Position numbers and translations under genes: made by a program. A DNA stretch of 50,427 nucleotides from CAIQQQ01 sp040399685. Its GTDB lineage: Bacteria > Pseudomonadota > Alphaproteobacteria > Acetobacterales > Acetobacteraceae. This document shows, piece after piece, positions 7,110-15,184 of the stretch (position 1 is its first letter; every line of letters starts with the position of its first letter). The notes below the pieces were generated by a model, which was not told where the DNA came from, ran no database searches, and worked only from the letters and a program-made list of their open reading frames with translations. The stretch is from assembly GCA_040399685.1 (NCBI GenBank), contig JBBART010000030.1, positions 1 to 50,427 on the forward strand, written 5' to 3'.

Positions 7110-9154
7110 GCCGGCTTGTGGTTGGCGTGGATGTGGGCGGCACCTACACCGATCTGTTCCTGTTCGATGAGGCCACCGGCGCTGCCCGCGTCGGCAAGGT
7201 GCCCAGCACCCGCGGGCGTGAGGCGGACGGGTTCGCAGGCGGCATCGCGGCCCTCGCCCCCCTGCCCGCCATCGCCGCCATCATTCACGGCACCACGGTC
7301 GGCACCAACGCGCTGCTGGAACGCAAGGGCGCCAAGGCCGGCCTGATCACCACGATGGGCTTCCGCGACGTGCTGGAAATGCGCCGTCGTGACCGGCGGC
7401 AGACCTGGGGGTTGACCGGCAATTTCACCCCCGTCATCGAACGCGACATGCGCTGCGAAGTGCCGGAGCGCACGCTGGCCGATGGCTCCATCGAAACAGC
7501 CGTCGATCTCGACGCCGTGCGCGAGGCGGCGCGTGGCTTGCTAGCGGCTGGGGCCGAAGCCTTGTGCATCGTGTTCCTGCACAGCTACGCCAACCCGGCC
7601 AACGAACGTGCCGCCCTCGAAGCGGTGCGCGACATCTGGCCGAACGCGCATGTGGCCATCAGCAGCGACATCCTGCCGGAGATGCGCGAGTTCGAGCGCA
7701 CCAGCACCACGGCGCTGAACGCGGTGCTGCAACCCGTGGTCGGCGGCTATCTGAACAAGCTCGACACCCGCCTGCGCAGCGAGGGCTTTGGCGGCGGCTT
7801 CCTCATCGTGCAGTCCAACGGCGGCGTGATGAGCGTGGAGACCGCCTCCCGCCTGCCCGTCCGCACCGCTCTGTCCGGCCCGGCGGCCGGCGTGATCGCG
7901 GCCGCCCATATCGCCCGTTCGGCCGGCTATGCCGACATCATCACCGGCGACATCGGCGGCACCTCGTTTGACGTGTCGCTGGTGGCCGGCGGTGAGCCAC
8001 AGCTGGCGGCGCAGACCACCATCGATTTCGGCCTGGTGGTGCGCACGCCGATGATCGAGATCACCACCATCGGCGCCGGCGGCGGCTCGATCGCCTGGGT
8101 GGATGCGGCGGGGATTCTGACCATCGGGCCGGAAAGCGCCGGCTCCATCCCGGGCCCGGTCTGCTATGGCGCGGGCGGCATGCGTCCCACGGTGACGGAT
8201 GCCAACGTGGTTCTTGGCCGCATCAACGCGGCGCGGCCCATCGGCGGCCTGAAGGCGCTGGATGTGGACGCGGCAACGCGGGCAATTGAAATCCATGTGG
8301 GCACTCCGCTCGGCCTGGATGCGGTGGCGGCGGCGGCGGCGATCATTCGCGTGGCCAACGCCCGCATGGCGCAGGCGCTGCGGCTGGTGTCGATCGAACG
8401 CGGGCATGATCCGAAGCGCTTCAGCCTGATGCCGTTCGGCGGCGGCGGCGCGCTGCATGCCGGCGCGTTGATCCGCGAAGTAGGGCTCGCGCGCGCCCTG
8501 GTGCCGCGTTATCCGGGCGTGACCTCCGCGCTGGGCTGCGTGATCGCCGACATGCGGCATGACCGGGTGCGCACGCTCAACCGCCTGCTGTCGGACCTCG
8601 AACCCGCCATGCTGCGCGCCGAGATGGACGAAGCCGCCGCCACCCTGTCGCCGCTGCTCGATGAGGCGCGGATGGAGTTCACCGGCCGTTCGGTGATCCA
8701 TGAGCTGGACATGAGCTATGTCGGCCAGACCCACACCGTGGCCGTCCGCCTGGCGCTGGCCGCCGATGGCAGCGGGGCGCTGAGCCGGGACGACATCGCC
8801 ACAGCCTTCACCGCCTCCTATGGCAGCAGCTTCGGCCGGGCGCTGGTCGGTGTGCCGATGCGGGTGCTGAATGTGCGCACCGCCGTGATCGGGCATCGCC
8901 CGAAGATCGACCTTCTGGCCCTGGCCCCCGGTGCCGATGCCTCACAGGAAGCCGCCGCTCGCGGCAGCCGACGCATCTGGTGCGCGGGCTGGCAGGATGT
9001 GCCGGTGTTCGACCGCCTGCTGTTGCCGGTGGGCTGCGTCATCGTCGGGCCGGCGGTGCTGGAACAGCCGGACACCACCATCCTGATCGAACCCGGCCAG
9101 GAAGGCGTGGTGGACCGGTTCGGCAATCTCATCCTGCAGGAGCACGCAGCATGA
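7106..9154 (+). CDS. hyuA: Hydantoinase A / oxoprolinase subunit (ATP-binding)
   Basis: A 682-residue HyuA-family protein of the actin-like ATPase fold. Visible elements are the N-terminal phosphate loop GVDVGGTYTDLFLFD (residues 5-19), HGTTVGTNALLERKGAK, the second phosphate loop TGDIGGTSFDVSLV, GPESAGSIPGPVCYGAGG and MPFGGGGALHA. It activates the ring amide by ATP-dependent phosphorylation, and HyuB contributes the hydrolytic site. Length is as expected for stand-alone HyuA. The gene overlaps hyuB (ATGA) at its start and the isochorismatase-fold gene at its end in the same way, so the four rightward genes form one operon. Candidate substrates are N-methylhydantoin, another hydantoin, or a cyclic imide. 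Confidence 0.94.
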   Translation: MSRLVVGVDVGGTYTDLFLFDEATGAARVGKVPSTRGREADGFAGGIAALAPLPAIAAIIHGTTVGTNALLERKGAKAGLITTMGFRDVLEMRRRDRRQTWGLTGNFTPVIERDMRCEVPERTLADGSIETAVDLDAVREAARGLLAAGAEALCIVFLHSYANPANERAALEAVRDIWPNAHVAISSDILPEMREFERTSTTALNAVLQPVVGGYLNKLDTRLRSEGFGGGFLIVQSNGGVMSVETASRLPVRTALSGPAAGVIAAAHIARSAGYADIITGDIGGTSFDVSLVAGGEPQLAAQTTIDFGLVVRTPMIEITTIGAGGGSIAWVDAAGILTIGPESAGSIPGPVCYGAGGMRPTVTDANVVLGRINAARPIGGLKALDVDAATRAIEIHVGTPLGLDAVAAAAAIIRVANARMAQALRLVSIERGHDPKRFSLMPFGGGGALHAGALIREVGLARALVPRYPGVTSALGCVIADMRHDRVRTLNRLLSDLEPAMLRAEMDEAAATLSPLLDEARMEFTGRSVIHELDMSYVGQTHTVAVRLALAADGSGALSRDDIATAFTASYGSSFGRALVGVPMRVLNVRTAVIGHRPKIDLLALAPGADASQEAAARGSRRIWCAGWQDVPVFDRLLLPVGCVIVGPAVLEQPDTTILIEPGQEGVVDRFGNLILQEHAA

Positions 9155-9747
9155 GCGACTGGTCTGACTGCGCGCTGCTGGTGTGCGATCTGCAGAACGA
9201 CTTCCTGCACCCGAACGGCGCCTATGGCCGCGCCGGGCTGGGGTGTGCGGCGATTGCAGCTCTGCCCAACCGCCTGAAGCCGCTGGCCGAAAGCCTGCGC
9301 GCCAAGGGCGGCCTGGTGGTCTCCACCCATTTCACCCTGGTGCCAGGACGCGGCGGTGAGCCGATGATCTCCCCGCATCTCAAGCGCCTGCGCCCGTTCC
9401 TGACTCGCGGCGATTTCGCGCCCGCCAGCTGGGGCCACGCGCTGGTGGACACGCTGGCGCCGGCCGATCTGTCGGTGGAGAAGGTGGCGTATTCGGCGTT
9501 CTACATGAGCCGCCTGGAATGGGTGCTGGCCCGCGCCGGCATCAAGCGGCTGCTGGCCTGCGGCATCGTCACCAACGGCGGCGTGGCCAGCACGGTACGT
9601 GATGCGGCGGTGCGCGAGTTCGACGTCACGGTGCTGGAAGACGGCTGTGCGGCGTTCGACGAAACCACCCACACCATCGCCATCGAGGCGCTGCGGCCGG
9701 TGGCGGCGGTTTCGACGGTGGCGGAGATGCTGGCCGCGTTCGGCTGA
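9151..9747 (+). CDS. Isochorismatase-fold hydrolase lacking the catalytic cysteine
   Basis: A 198-residue protein of the isochorismatase/cysteine-hydrolase superfamily. Asp13 (VCDLQNDFL) and Lys111 (VEKVAYSAFY) of the usual Asp-Lys-Cys triad are present. The nucleophile position reads TNGGV (141-145), where amidohydrolases such as N-carbamoylsarcosine amidase have TN-x-C-V. Gly at this place is found in isochorismatases of the EntB/PhzD type. A typical cysteine-dependent amide hydrolysis is therefore unlikely unless nearby Cys137 substitutes. The start ATG overlaps the hyuA stop (ATGA) with a GGAG box upstream. Position suggests it acts on the product of HyuAB, but its chemistry is open. Confidence 0.85.
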   Translation: MSDWSDCALLVCDLQNDFLHPNGAYGRAGLGCAAIAALPNRLKPLAESLRAKGGLVVSTHFTLVPGRGGEPMISPHLKRLRPFLTRGDFAPASWGHALVDTLAPADLSVEKVAYSAFYMSRLEWVLARAGIKRLLACGIVTNGGVASTVRDAAVREFDVTVLEDGCAAFDETTHTIAIEALRPVAAVSTVAEMLAAFG

Positions 9748-9748
9748 G

Positions 9749-10219
9749 CTATCTCGGTTTCAGGTTCACCTCGGGCGCCGTCGTGGTATCGACGTACTTC
9801 TTGCCATTCCAGACCCAGCGCCCGTCGCCACCCACCAGCAGGTCGTGCATGCCGCCATGGCGGGCATTGTCCACCTTGATGGTGCCACCCACCGAATCGA
9901 GCACCGGCACCCATTTGCTGTCGCGTTGCAGATAAACCCTGGTGTTACACCCGGCGGAACCGCATTCGCGGGCAGATTGCAGTTGCACGAACAGCGCCGG
10001 GCCCTCCTTGGCCGAACCGAGCTTTGTCTCACCAATCAGCACCAGTGGCGCATCGCCTTTTTGGGCCGCCTGGGCGAGGTCGTCCTGCACCAGCTCGCGT
10101 ACCGTGGCATCCAGTGGCGTGCCGGGTTGCGGACGAAGGGCAACAGGCTCGGCGGCCGACAACGGGTTCGAGATACCGAACACCCAGACGGCGAACATTA
10201 CGATGGCAACAATTCTCAT
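9749..10219 (-). CDS. Exported hypothetical protein
   Basis: A 156-residue protein starting MRIVAIVMFAVWVFGISNPL, a good Sec signal peptide with probable cleavage after SAA. The mature part has a Gln-rich N-terminus, two cysteines (ECGSAGC) that could form a disulfide, and a C-terminal stretch with HDLLVGGDGRWVWNGKKY, typical of small periplasmic proteins of unknown function. The start at 10219 is preferred over an ATG 13 codons upstream because GAGGAG sits six bases before it and it opens directly into the signal peptide. It is convergent with the isochorismatase-fold gene, with one base between stops. No family name recognised. Confidence 0.75.
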   Translation of the reverse strand: MRIVAIVMFAVWVFGISNPLSAAEPVALRPQPGTPLDATVRELVQDDLAQAAQKGDAPLVLIGETKLGSAKEGPALFVQLQSARECGSAGCNTRVYLQRDSKWVPVLDSVGGTIKVDNARHGGMHDLLVGGDGRWVWNGKKYVDTTTAPEVNLKPR

Positions 10220-10321
10220 ACGGGCTCCTCGCGGGCATCCGGCGTCCAGCGCCGTCATCAGAACGCAACGGCCCGACGCATGTTCCGCGCCTGTATCAAA
10301 ATGTGTGTGATATCGTCAAAA

Positions 10322-10398
10322 TGGCGCGCCCTGGTGGATTCGAACCACCGACCTGCGGATTAGAAGTCCGCTGCTCTATCCAACTGAGCTAAGGGCGC
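10322..10398 (-). tRNA. tRNA-Arg (anticodon TCT)
   Basis: A 77-nt cloverleaf on the minus strand. Acceptor GCGCCCT/AGGGCGC, D-arm GCTC...GAGC, anticodon stem GCGGA/TCCGC with loop CTTCTAA (anticodon TCT), T-arm GGTGG-TTCGAAT-CCACC, and an encoded CCA. It reads AGA codons. Confidence 0.97.
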
Positions 10399-10416
10399 TG
10401 ACCCGGGTCTCCGTGT

Positions 10417-10725
10417 TCAGTGCGTCCAGTTCTCGGCACGACCGAACTTGAAATTGTCAGAATAGGATTTTGGCTTGATGCGACGCACCTGCGGCAATTC
10501 CAGATCGAACGGGATGCCCTCGCGCTCGGCATAGGCCACCGCTTCCTCACGGCTCTCGAACACAAGGCGCACCTGCGATTGCGTGTCGGCACTGCCGGTC
10601 CAGCCCATCAACGGGTCGGCCACGCGCTTCTCGGACGGTGCGTAATCCAAAATCCAGTCGTGACTGGCAGGGCCTGACTGCATCGATGTCTTGGTTTTGA
10701 GATAGATGCGTGCGCGGGCGGCCAT
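10417..10725 (-). CDS. ETC complex I accessory subunit (NDUFS4-like)
   Basis: A 102-residue protein matching the alphaproteobacterial/mitochondrial complex I accessory subunit family: ARIYLKTKTSMQSGPASHDW at the start, LMGWTGSADTQSQVRLVFES, EAVAYAEREGIPFDLE, and a Lys-rich end KPKSYSDNFKFGRAENWTH. The GWT.s.D...Q..l.F.s.e.A...a pattern is diagnostic. It associates with the peripheral arm of NADH:quinone oxidoreductase and supports stability or assembly; it is not catalytic. The start at 10725 follows an AAGGA box and avoids overlap with the tRNA-Pro immediately upstream. It sits alone between two tRNAs, unlinked to the nuo operon. This family is restricted to alphaproteobacteria and mitochondria, so it helps place the organism. 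Confidence 0.93.
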   Translation of the reverse strand: MAARARIYLKTKTSMQSGPASHDWILDYAPSEKRVADPLMGWTGSADTQSQVRLVFESREEAVAYAEREGIPFDLELPQVRRIKPKSYSDNFKFGRAENWTH

Positions 10726-10744
10726 GAAGCTGTCCTTCAAGAGG

Positions 10745-10821
<77 letters not shown>

Positions 10822-10875
10822 ACACGGGCCGGAACCTAGGAGCGTTAAGCCGAGGTTGCAAGCCTTGTCATGAAG

Positions 10876-11370
10876 TTAAGGTGCATTACCGAAAATACGG
10901 TTCTGCACCCGATCGCCGACTCGGATGTCAAGCTTCTCTGCCGTGCCTGCGGCAATTTCCAGCGTGGCCCGCACCGGGCCGTCGGACGGAATAACGGCCA
11001 GGCTTTGCGGCACGGTCCGCTCGGCGATGTGGCGGATGGTGCCGTCCGGATTGATGAACAGCATGTCCAGCGAGGCGATGGTGTTGCGCATCCACATATT
11101 GCTCTCGCGCACCTCGCCCCAGTCGAACAGCATGCCGGTGCCGGGCGCCACCACGGGGCGGAACATCAGGCCAACCGTCTGCTGGTCCGTGCTCAGCGCC
11201 ATTTCCACGGTGAAATCCAGCTTGCGGCTGTCATGGGTGGTGATGACCATCTTTTCGGTGGGCAGCAGCGGCTGCGGGCCGGTGGGGTTGATCATCTGCG
11301 CCCACGCCAGCGGGGCTGCGGCGATGCAGGCGGCAGCGGCGGCGGACAGAAGAAGACGGCGGTTGATCAT
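10876..11370 (-). CDS. DUF192 family exported protein
   Basis: A 164-residue protein with a Sec signal peptide (MINRRLLLSAAAAACIAAAP, cleavage near AWA). The DUF192 domain follows: FTVEMALSTDQQTVGLMFRP (the family's 'vEvA.t...r..GLM.R'), GMLFDWGEVRESNMWMRNTI (gMLF.f......WMknT), LDMLFINPDGTI, and ATLEIAAGTAEKLDIRVGD. The fold is a small beta-barrel; its biochemical role is unsettled. It ends an SDR-HDAC-DUF192 operon, with a four-base overlap with the HDAC gene, and is the last gene before tRNA-Pro. Confidence 0.92.
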   Translation of the reverse strand: MINRRLLLSAAAAACIAAAPLAWAQMINPTGPQPLLPTEKMVITTHDSRKLDFTVEMALSTDQQTVGLMFRPVVAPGTGMLFDWGEVRESNMWMRNTIASLDMLFINPDGTIRHIAERTVPQSLAVIPSDGPVRATLEIAAGTAEKLDIRVGDRVQNRIFGNAP

Positions 11371-12485
11371 GCGGATACCTCATCGCGGGACAATTCAAGG
11401 ATCTCGTCGCGCACCACGCCCTCCCGCTTGGAGTCGCGCAGCGTGGTGGCCCAGTGTTCCGGCGGATTGCGGCCGGCGGCGCGGTTGTAGACCAGGGCGC
11501 GCAACACTGTCTCGGCTTCAGGCGTGGTGCGGTCGGGAATCGGGATGTCGTTGAGCGTGGCCCAGATACCGGCCCAGCAGCGCGCCACGGTGTAGGGATT
11601 GTAGCCACCGCCGCCGACCACCACCAGGCGCGGCGCCAGCGGGCGGATGGCCTGCACCACATCCCAATACGCGTTGTTTGACAGGCCGAGCCGCGCCAGC
11701 GGGTCTTCCTCCAGCGAATCAGCGCCGGATTGCAGCAAAATCGCCTCGGGCGCGAAGGCGCGGATCAACGGCAAGATCGTGTGGTGCAGCAGATAGCGGT
11801 GCTCGGTGTCGTTCATATCGCGCGGCACCGGGAAGTTGCGGGCATGGCCGCCGGCGCGGTCATGCGCCAGCCCGGTGCCCGGCCAGCGCCCGGCCTCGTG
11901 GATGCTGATGGTCAGCACCCGCGCATCATCAGCGAACGCGTCCTGCACGCCGTCGCCGTGATGGGCGTCGATGTCCAGATACACCACGCGCTTCAGGCCG
12001 TGGTCGAGCCAGCGCAGGATTCCCAGCACAGGGTCGTTGAGATAGCAGAAGCCGCTGGCCCGATCCGGCCGGCCATGATGGGTGCCTCCGCCTGGGCAAT
12101 GCACCACGCCGCCTTCGGCCGTGAGGTCGCACGCCAGCATCACGCCGCCGGCCGAGGTGGCGGGCCGGCTGAACACCTCGCGGTAGACAGGATTGCCCTC
12201 CGCCCCGATGCGGTAGCGGGCGCGAACCTCATCCGGCACCGCCTGATCGCGCTCGGCCGCGAACAGCGCCGCGAGGTAGTCCTGCGTGTGAAACCGCGCC
12301 AGCTGGTCCAGGCTCGCCTGCGGCGCATCCACATAGACCGACGGGGCTAGCCACCCCATCGCCCGCACCAGATCCGTGCAGGTGGACACCCGCGGGATCG
12401 CCAGCGGATGCTTCGGCCCATAGGTGGAGCCGCGATAGATCTCGCTGCCGATATAGACCGGCCGGACGCGCGGGTCGGGGTGCAT
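11367..12485 (-). CDS. Histone deacetylase superfamily (AcuC-like) deacetylase
   Basis: A 372-residue class I-type HDAC-fold protein. Active-site features are all visible: the His pair in GGGTHHGRPDRASGFCYLND (H136-H137), the zinc ligands in YLDIDAHHGDGVQDAF (D171 and D173 region, H175), a further Asp in LLQSGADSLEEDPLA, and the catalytic Tyr in GGGGYNPYTVARCW. Bacterial members deacetylate acetyl-lysine, as AcuC acts on acetyl-CoA synthetase, or acetylated polyamines. The GG-rich Tyr loop and length fit AcuC better than the polyamine enzymes. Its ATG overlaps the SDR stop by one base, and its stop overlaps DUF192 by four. There is no acs gene nearby, although acetate permease actP is 15 kb away. 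Confidence 0.93.
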   Translation of the reverse strand: MHPDPRVRPVYIGSEIYRGSTYGPKHPLAIPRVSTCTDLVRAMGWLAPSVYVDAPQASLDQLARFHTQDYLAALFAAERDQAVPDEVRARYRIGAEGNPVYREVFSRPATSAGGVMLACDLTAEGGVVHCPGGGTHHGRPDRASGFCYLNDPVLGILRWLDHGLKRVVYLDIDAHHGDGVQDAFADDARVLTISIHEAGRWPGTGLAHDRAGGHARNFPVPRDMNDTEHRYLLHHTILPLIRAFAPEAILLQSGADSLEEDPLARLGLSNNAYWDVVQAIRPLAPRLVVVGGGGYNPYTVARCWAGIWATLNDIPIPDRTTPEAETVLRALVYNRAAGRNPPEHWATTLRDSKREGVVRDEILELSRDEVSA

Positions 12486-13240
12486 CAGGCGCGGGACAAA
12501 TATCCGCCATCCACCGGAATGGCGGCGCCGGTGACGAAGTTGGACGCAGCCGAGGCCAGGAACACAGCGGTGCCGGCAAGGTCGGATGGCTGGCCCCAGC
12601 GTGCGGCGGGCGTGCGGGCCAGCACCGCCTCGTTCAGACCGGCCACCTGGGTGCGGGCGCCGACCGTGAGTTCCGTATCGATCCAGCCCGGCAGGATGGA
12701 GTTCACCTGAATGCCGTCCACAGCCCAGGAGGTCGCCAGCGCCTTGGACAGGTTCATGATCCCCGCCTTGCTGGCGGCATAGGGCGCCGCATAGGGCGAG
12801 CCGCCGGTGGACATGACCGAGCCGATATTGATGATCTTGCCGCCGCCTTGCGCCTTCATGGCCGGATAGACCGCCTGGCAGGTGTAGAACGCGCTGTTGA
12901 GGTTGGTGTCCATCACCAGGTTCCAGTCAGCTTCCGTCAAATCCTGCGGCGGCTTGCGCACGGTGGTGCCGGCGTTGTTGACCAGAATGTCGATCCGCCC
13001 CAGGCGTTCGATGCAGGTGGCGATCATGGCCAGGCACTCGGCCTTCTTGGTCACATCGGCCTGGATGAAGATCGCATTCAGGCCCAGGGCTTGCAGCGCG
13101 TCCTGCGCCTTGGCTTCGTTGCGCCCGGCGATCGCAATGCGTGCGCCGGCATCGCGCAGGCCGATCGCCATGCCCAGGCCGATGCCGCCATTGCCGCCGG
13201 TGATCAATGCAACGCGGCCAGTGAGATCGAACAACGACAT
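12485..13240 (-). CDS. SDR-family oxidoreductase
   Basis: A 251-residue classical short-chain dehydrogenase. It has the cofactor loop TGGNGGIG (residues 14-21), NNAGT of the NNAG motif, an active-site Ser in IGSVMS, the YAASK catalytic Tyr-Lys pair, and the C-terminal VTGAAIPVDGGY. The Arg in AGRNEAK after the second strand favours NADP(H). Homologues resemble gluconate 5-dehydrogenase or ketoacyl reductases; the substrate is unknown. The start at 13240 is set by the family N-terminus MSLFDLTGRVALITGG; the frame upstream is open but unrelated. First gene of the SDR-HDAC-DUF192 operon, divergent from an Asp/Glu racemase gene with 118 bp between. Confidence 0.92.
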   Translation of the reverse strand: MSLFDLTGRVALITGGNGGIGLGMAIGLRDAGARIAIAGRNEAKAQDALQALGLNAIFIQADVTKKAECLAMIATCIERLGRIDILVNNAGTTVRKPPQDLTEADWNLVMDTNLNSAFYTCQAVYPAMKAQGGGKIINIGSVMSTGGSPYAAPYAASKAGIMNLSKALATSWAVDGIQVNSILPGWIDTELTVGARTQVAGLNEAVLARTPAARWGQPSDLAGTAVFLASAASNFVTGAAIPVDGGYLSRA

Positions 13241-13358
13241 GACGGCGTATTCCCCAACTTGTTGACCCGATATGGCAGAGCGGCCATCGGATTTGCGCGC
13301 AGCAGGCCACGACGGCCCCATGTAGGCAAGGGCCGGCGCGTGGGGCATATACGGATTC

Positions 13359-14060
13359 ATGACAGATAGAATCCTTGGCGTTCTCGGCGGCATGGGCCCA
13401 CTGGCCAGCGCCCATTTCATGACCCGGCTCACCTTGCTGACGCCTGCCGCGACCGACCAGGAGCATATCCCGGCCGTTCTGTGGTCAGACCCCCGCATTC
13501 CCGACCGCTCACGCGCCCGCGCCGGCGGCGAGGATGCGTTGCCAGCCATGCTGCGCGGCATTGCGGGGCTGGTGGCGGCTGGCTGTGGCGCCATCGTCAT
13601 CCCGTGCAACACCGCCCATGGCTGGTATGACGACCTGGCGAAGGCCGCCGGCGTGCCGGTGCTGCACATCGTCGATGCCGCCGCCGACATGCTGCGGCGC
13701 ACCACGCCGCCGGGTCGCCCGGTCGGCGTGATGGGCACCGCCGCCACACTGGAGATGCGCCTCTATCAAGACCGTCTGGCAGAACTGGGATGGCCGGTGC
13801 TGACTCCCACGCCCGACGAGATGGCCCGGCTCGTCACCCCGGCCATCGCCGCGGTAAAGGCCAATCGCGTGGCCGAGGCCTATGCGCCCCTGGCAGAGAT
13901 GGTCACAATCCTGGCCAGCCGGGGTGCCGCCGCGGTGGTCCTTGGATGCACCGAGATCCCGCTCGGGATCCAGGCAGGGCCCTTCGCAACCCTGCCCGCC
14001 AATCTGGTCGACACCATCGATGCTCTGGCCCTGGCGGCAATTGCCTGGGCCCATGGCTGA
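13359..14060 (+). CDS. Aspartate/glutamate racemase family protein
   Basis: A 233-residue cofactor-independent racemase of the aspartate racemase type. GVLGGMGPLAS is near the N-terminus, the first catalytic Cys lies in IVIPCNTAHGWYDDL, and the second in VVLGCTEIPLGI. Both catalytic cysteines are therefore present and the enzyme should be active on an acidic amino acid. Length (~230) is normal. It is divergently transcribed from the SDR operon, and an intergenic stretch of 211 bp separates it from the XRE regulator. Its substrate could be aspartate, glutamate or a close analogue. Confidence 0.92.
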   Translation: MTDRILGVLGGMGPLASAHFMTRLTLLTPAATDQEHIPAVLWSDPRIPDRSRARAGGEDALPAMLRGIAGLVAAGCGAIVIPCNTAHGWYDDLAKAAGVPVLHIVDAAADMLRRTTPPGRPVGVMGTAATLEMRLYQDRLAELGWPVLTPTPDEMARLVTPAIAAVKANRVAEAYAPLAEMVTILASRGAAAVVLGCTEIPLGIQAGPFATLPANLVDTIDALALAAIAWAHG

Positions 14061-14133
14061 TCGAGCATGGCAATTAAGGGTATATCCTTAGTGATGCATC
14101 TCCCTTGAAACCGCTAAAATCATGGAAATTCAG

Positions 14134-14187
14134 TTGCTAGCATGGACACCGGACCGTACTCTGGAAAACGAATTCGTAATTTACGAA
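14134..14187 (+). promoter_or_regulatory. Candidate promoter and palindromic operator of the XRE regulator
   Basis: TTGCTA (14134-14139) and TACTCT (14157-14162) form a -35/-10-like pair with a 17-base spacer. Immediately downstream, TTCGTAA-T-TTACGAA (14173-14187) is a perfect 15-base inverted repeat, positioned over the expected start of transcription. That is where an autorepressor would bind. It lies 85-99 bases before the regulator's ATG. The regulator-operator pairing is inference. Confidence 0.4.
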
Positions 14188-14271
14188 ATGTCTCAAATCA
14201 GGTACTGACCTAAAGGTGCGACAGGCGGATTTGTCGGGCACGCTTTACTCGGACGAAAAGGCGAATGCTGC

Positions 14272-15153
14272 ATGCGCTTCACTGAGATTGGCCAGCAATT
14301 GCGGGCATACCGCCTCGAATCTGGACTTCGGGCAGAAGAGATCGCCGCCCGGCTGGGCGTTTCGCGCGCCGCGCTGTATCGTTACGAAAAAGGCGAGGTG
14401 ATCAAGCTCGACACAATCAAGCGCCTTGCCGAGTTGCTTAAAATCTCGCCGCTGTCGTTGCTCGGCATCGGCGTGGAATATTACAACCGCCCGATCGGGT
14501 ATTTCGAGCGTATCCGACAGGTGGAAGAAACTGCGGATCAAATCCTGCAGGTGCATGGGGCGATCTGCTACCTCACCACGTCTGAAAGCTACGACGCCGC
14601 CCTGTCGGAAGCCTATGATGAAGCGGCCTCGCAGGCCGGCGCCGAAGGCAGCACCGTTCGCGCCATCAGCGAGCAGGTGCAGGGCATCATGGCCGCACGC
14701 AAGCGCCTGTATGCGCAGCGCCGGCCGGGCATCATCGCCATGATCCCGCTGTCCCGACTCCAGCAATTCCTGGTCAACGGCGTGGCGGCAACCTTCACCC
14801 TGTCAGACAGAGCCCGGCGCATGTGCCGCCAGGTGGCGGCGGCCGAGGTGGAAAACATCGCGTCGCTGATGGAAGCCGAACCGATGGGGCTGCAATTCGG
14901 CCTGCTGCCGACAGCGGAGCCCACGGGCGGTTTTAAAATTCTGCGGGCGCGGGACCGGGCCAGCCTGGCCATCAATCCGTTCCGCTCTGACCCAACATTG
15001 GGCGGGCCATCCGGCGTGGCCATGATCACAGCGGCCGATGAAGCCATCTCCGCCCATCAACGACTGGCCGAAGGGTTTTGGCGCGATGCGATGAAAGGCG
15101 CTGCCGCCGCAGCGCGCGTGCGGCAGTTGCTCGCGGACCACCCGGTGGGTTGA
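14272..15153 (+). CDS. XRE-family transcriptional regulator with C-terminal sensory region
   Basis: A 293-residue protein. Residues 5-62 are a Cro/CI-type helix-turn-helix: IGQQLRAYRLESGLRAEEIA, then ARLGVSRAALYRYEKGEV, then RLAELLKISPLSLLG. The remaining ~230 residues include ERIRQVEETADQILQVHGAI, a basic RKRLYAQRRPG segment and an FKILRARDRASLAINPFRSD segment. I do not recognise this part as a named domain; it presumably senses a ligand or oligomerises. The upstream perfect palindrome suggests autoregulation. The next gene, alaX, starts 32 bases after the stop, so the regulator may control or belong to the alaX-sseA-metC operon. Target genes are unproven. Confidence 0.9.
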   Translation: MRFTEIGQQLRAYRLESGLRAEEIAARLGVSRAALYRYEKGEVIKLDTIKRLAELLKISPLSLLGIGVEYYNRPIGYFERIRQVEETADQILQVHGAICYLTTSESYDAALSEAYDEAASQAGAEGSTVRAISEQVQGIMAARKRLYAQRRPGIIAMIPLSRLQQFLVNGVAATFTLSDRARRMCRQVAAAEVENIASLMEAEPMGLQFGLLPTAEPTGGFKILRARDRASLAINPFRSDPTLGGPSGVAMITAADEAISAHQRLAEGFWRDAMKGAAAAARVRQLLADHPVG

Positions 15154-15184
15154 TCTGTGGGGCGGGCACGCCGATGCTGCCAGA

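Noticed and set aside
5361..8896. Minus-strand frames of 543 and 451 residues opposite hyuB and hyuA
   Set aside because: Shadow frames. The plus-strand HyuB/HyuA motifs and four-base overlaps define the real genes.
9151..9747. Calling this gene a maleamate amidase or N-carbamoylsarcosine amidase
   Set aside because: Attractive from context, but the nucleophilic cysteine position is glycine, so only the fold is claimed.
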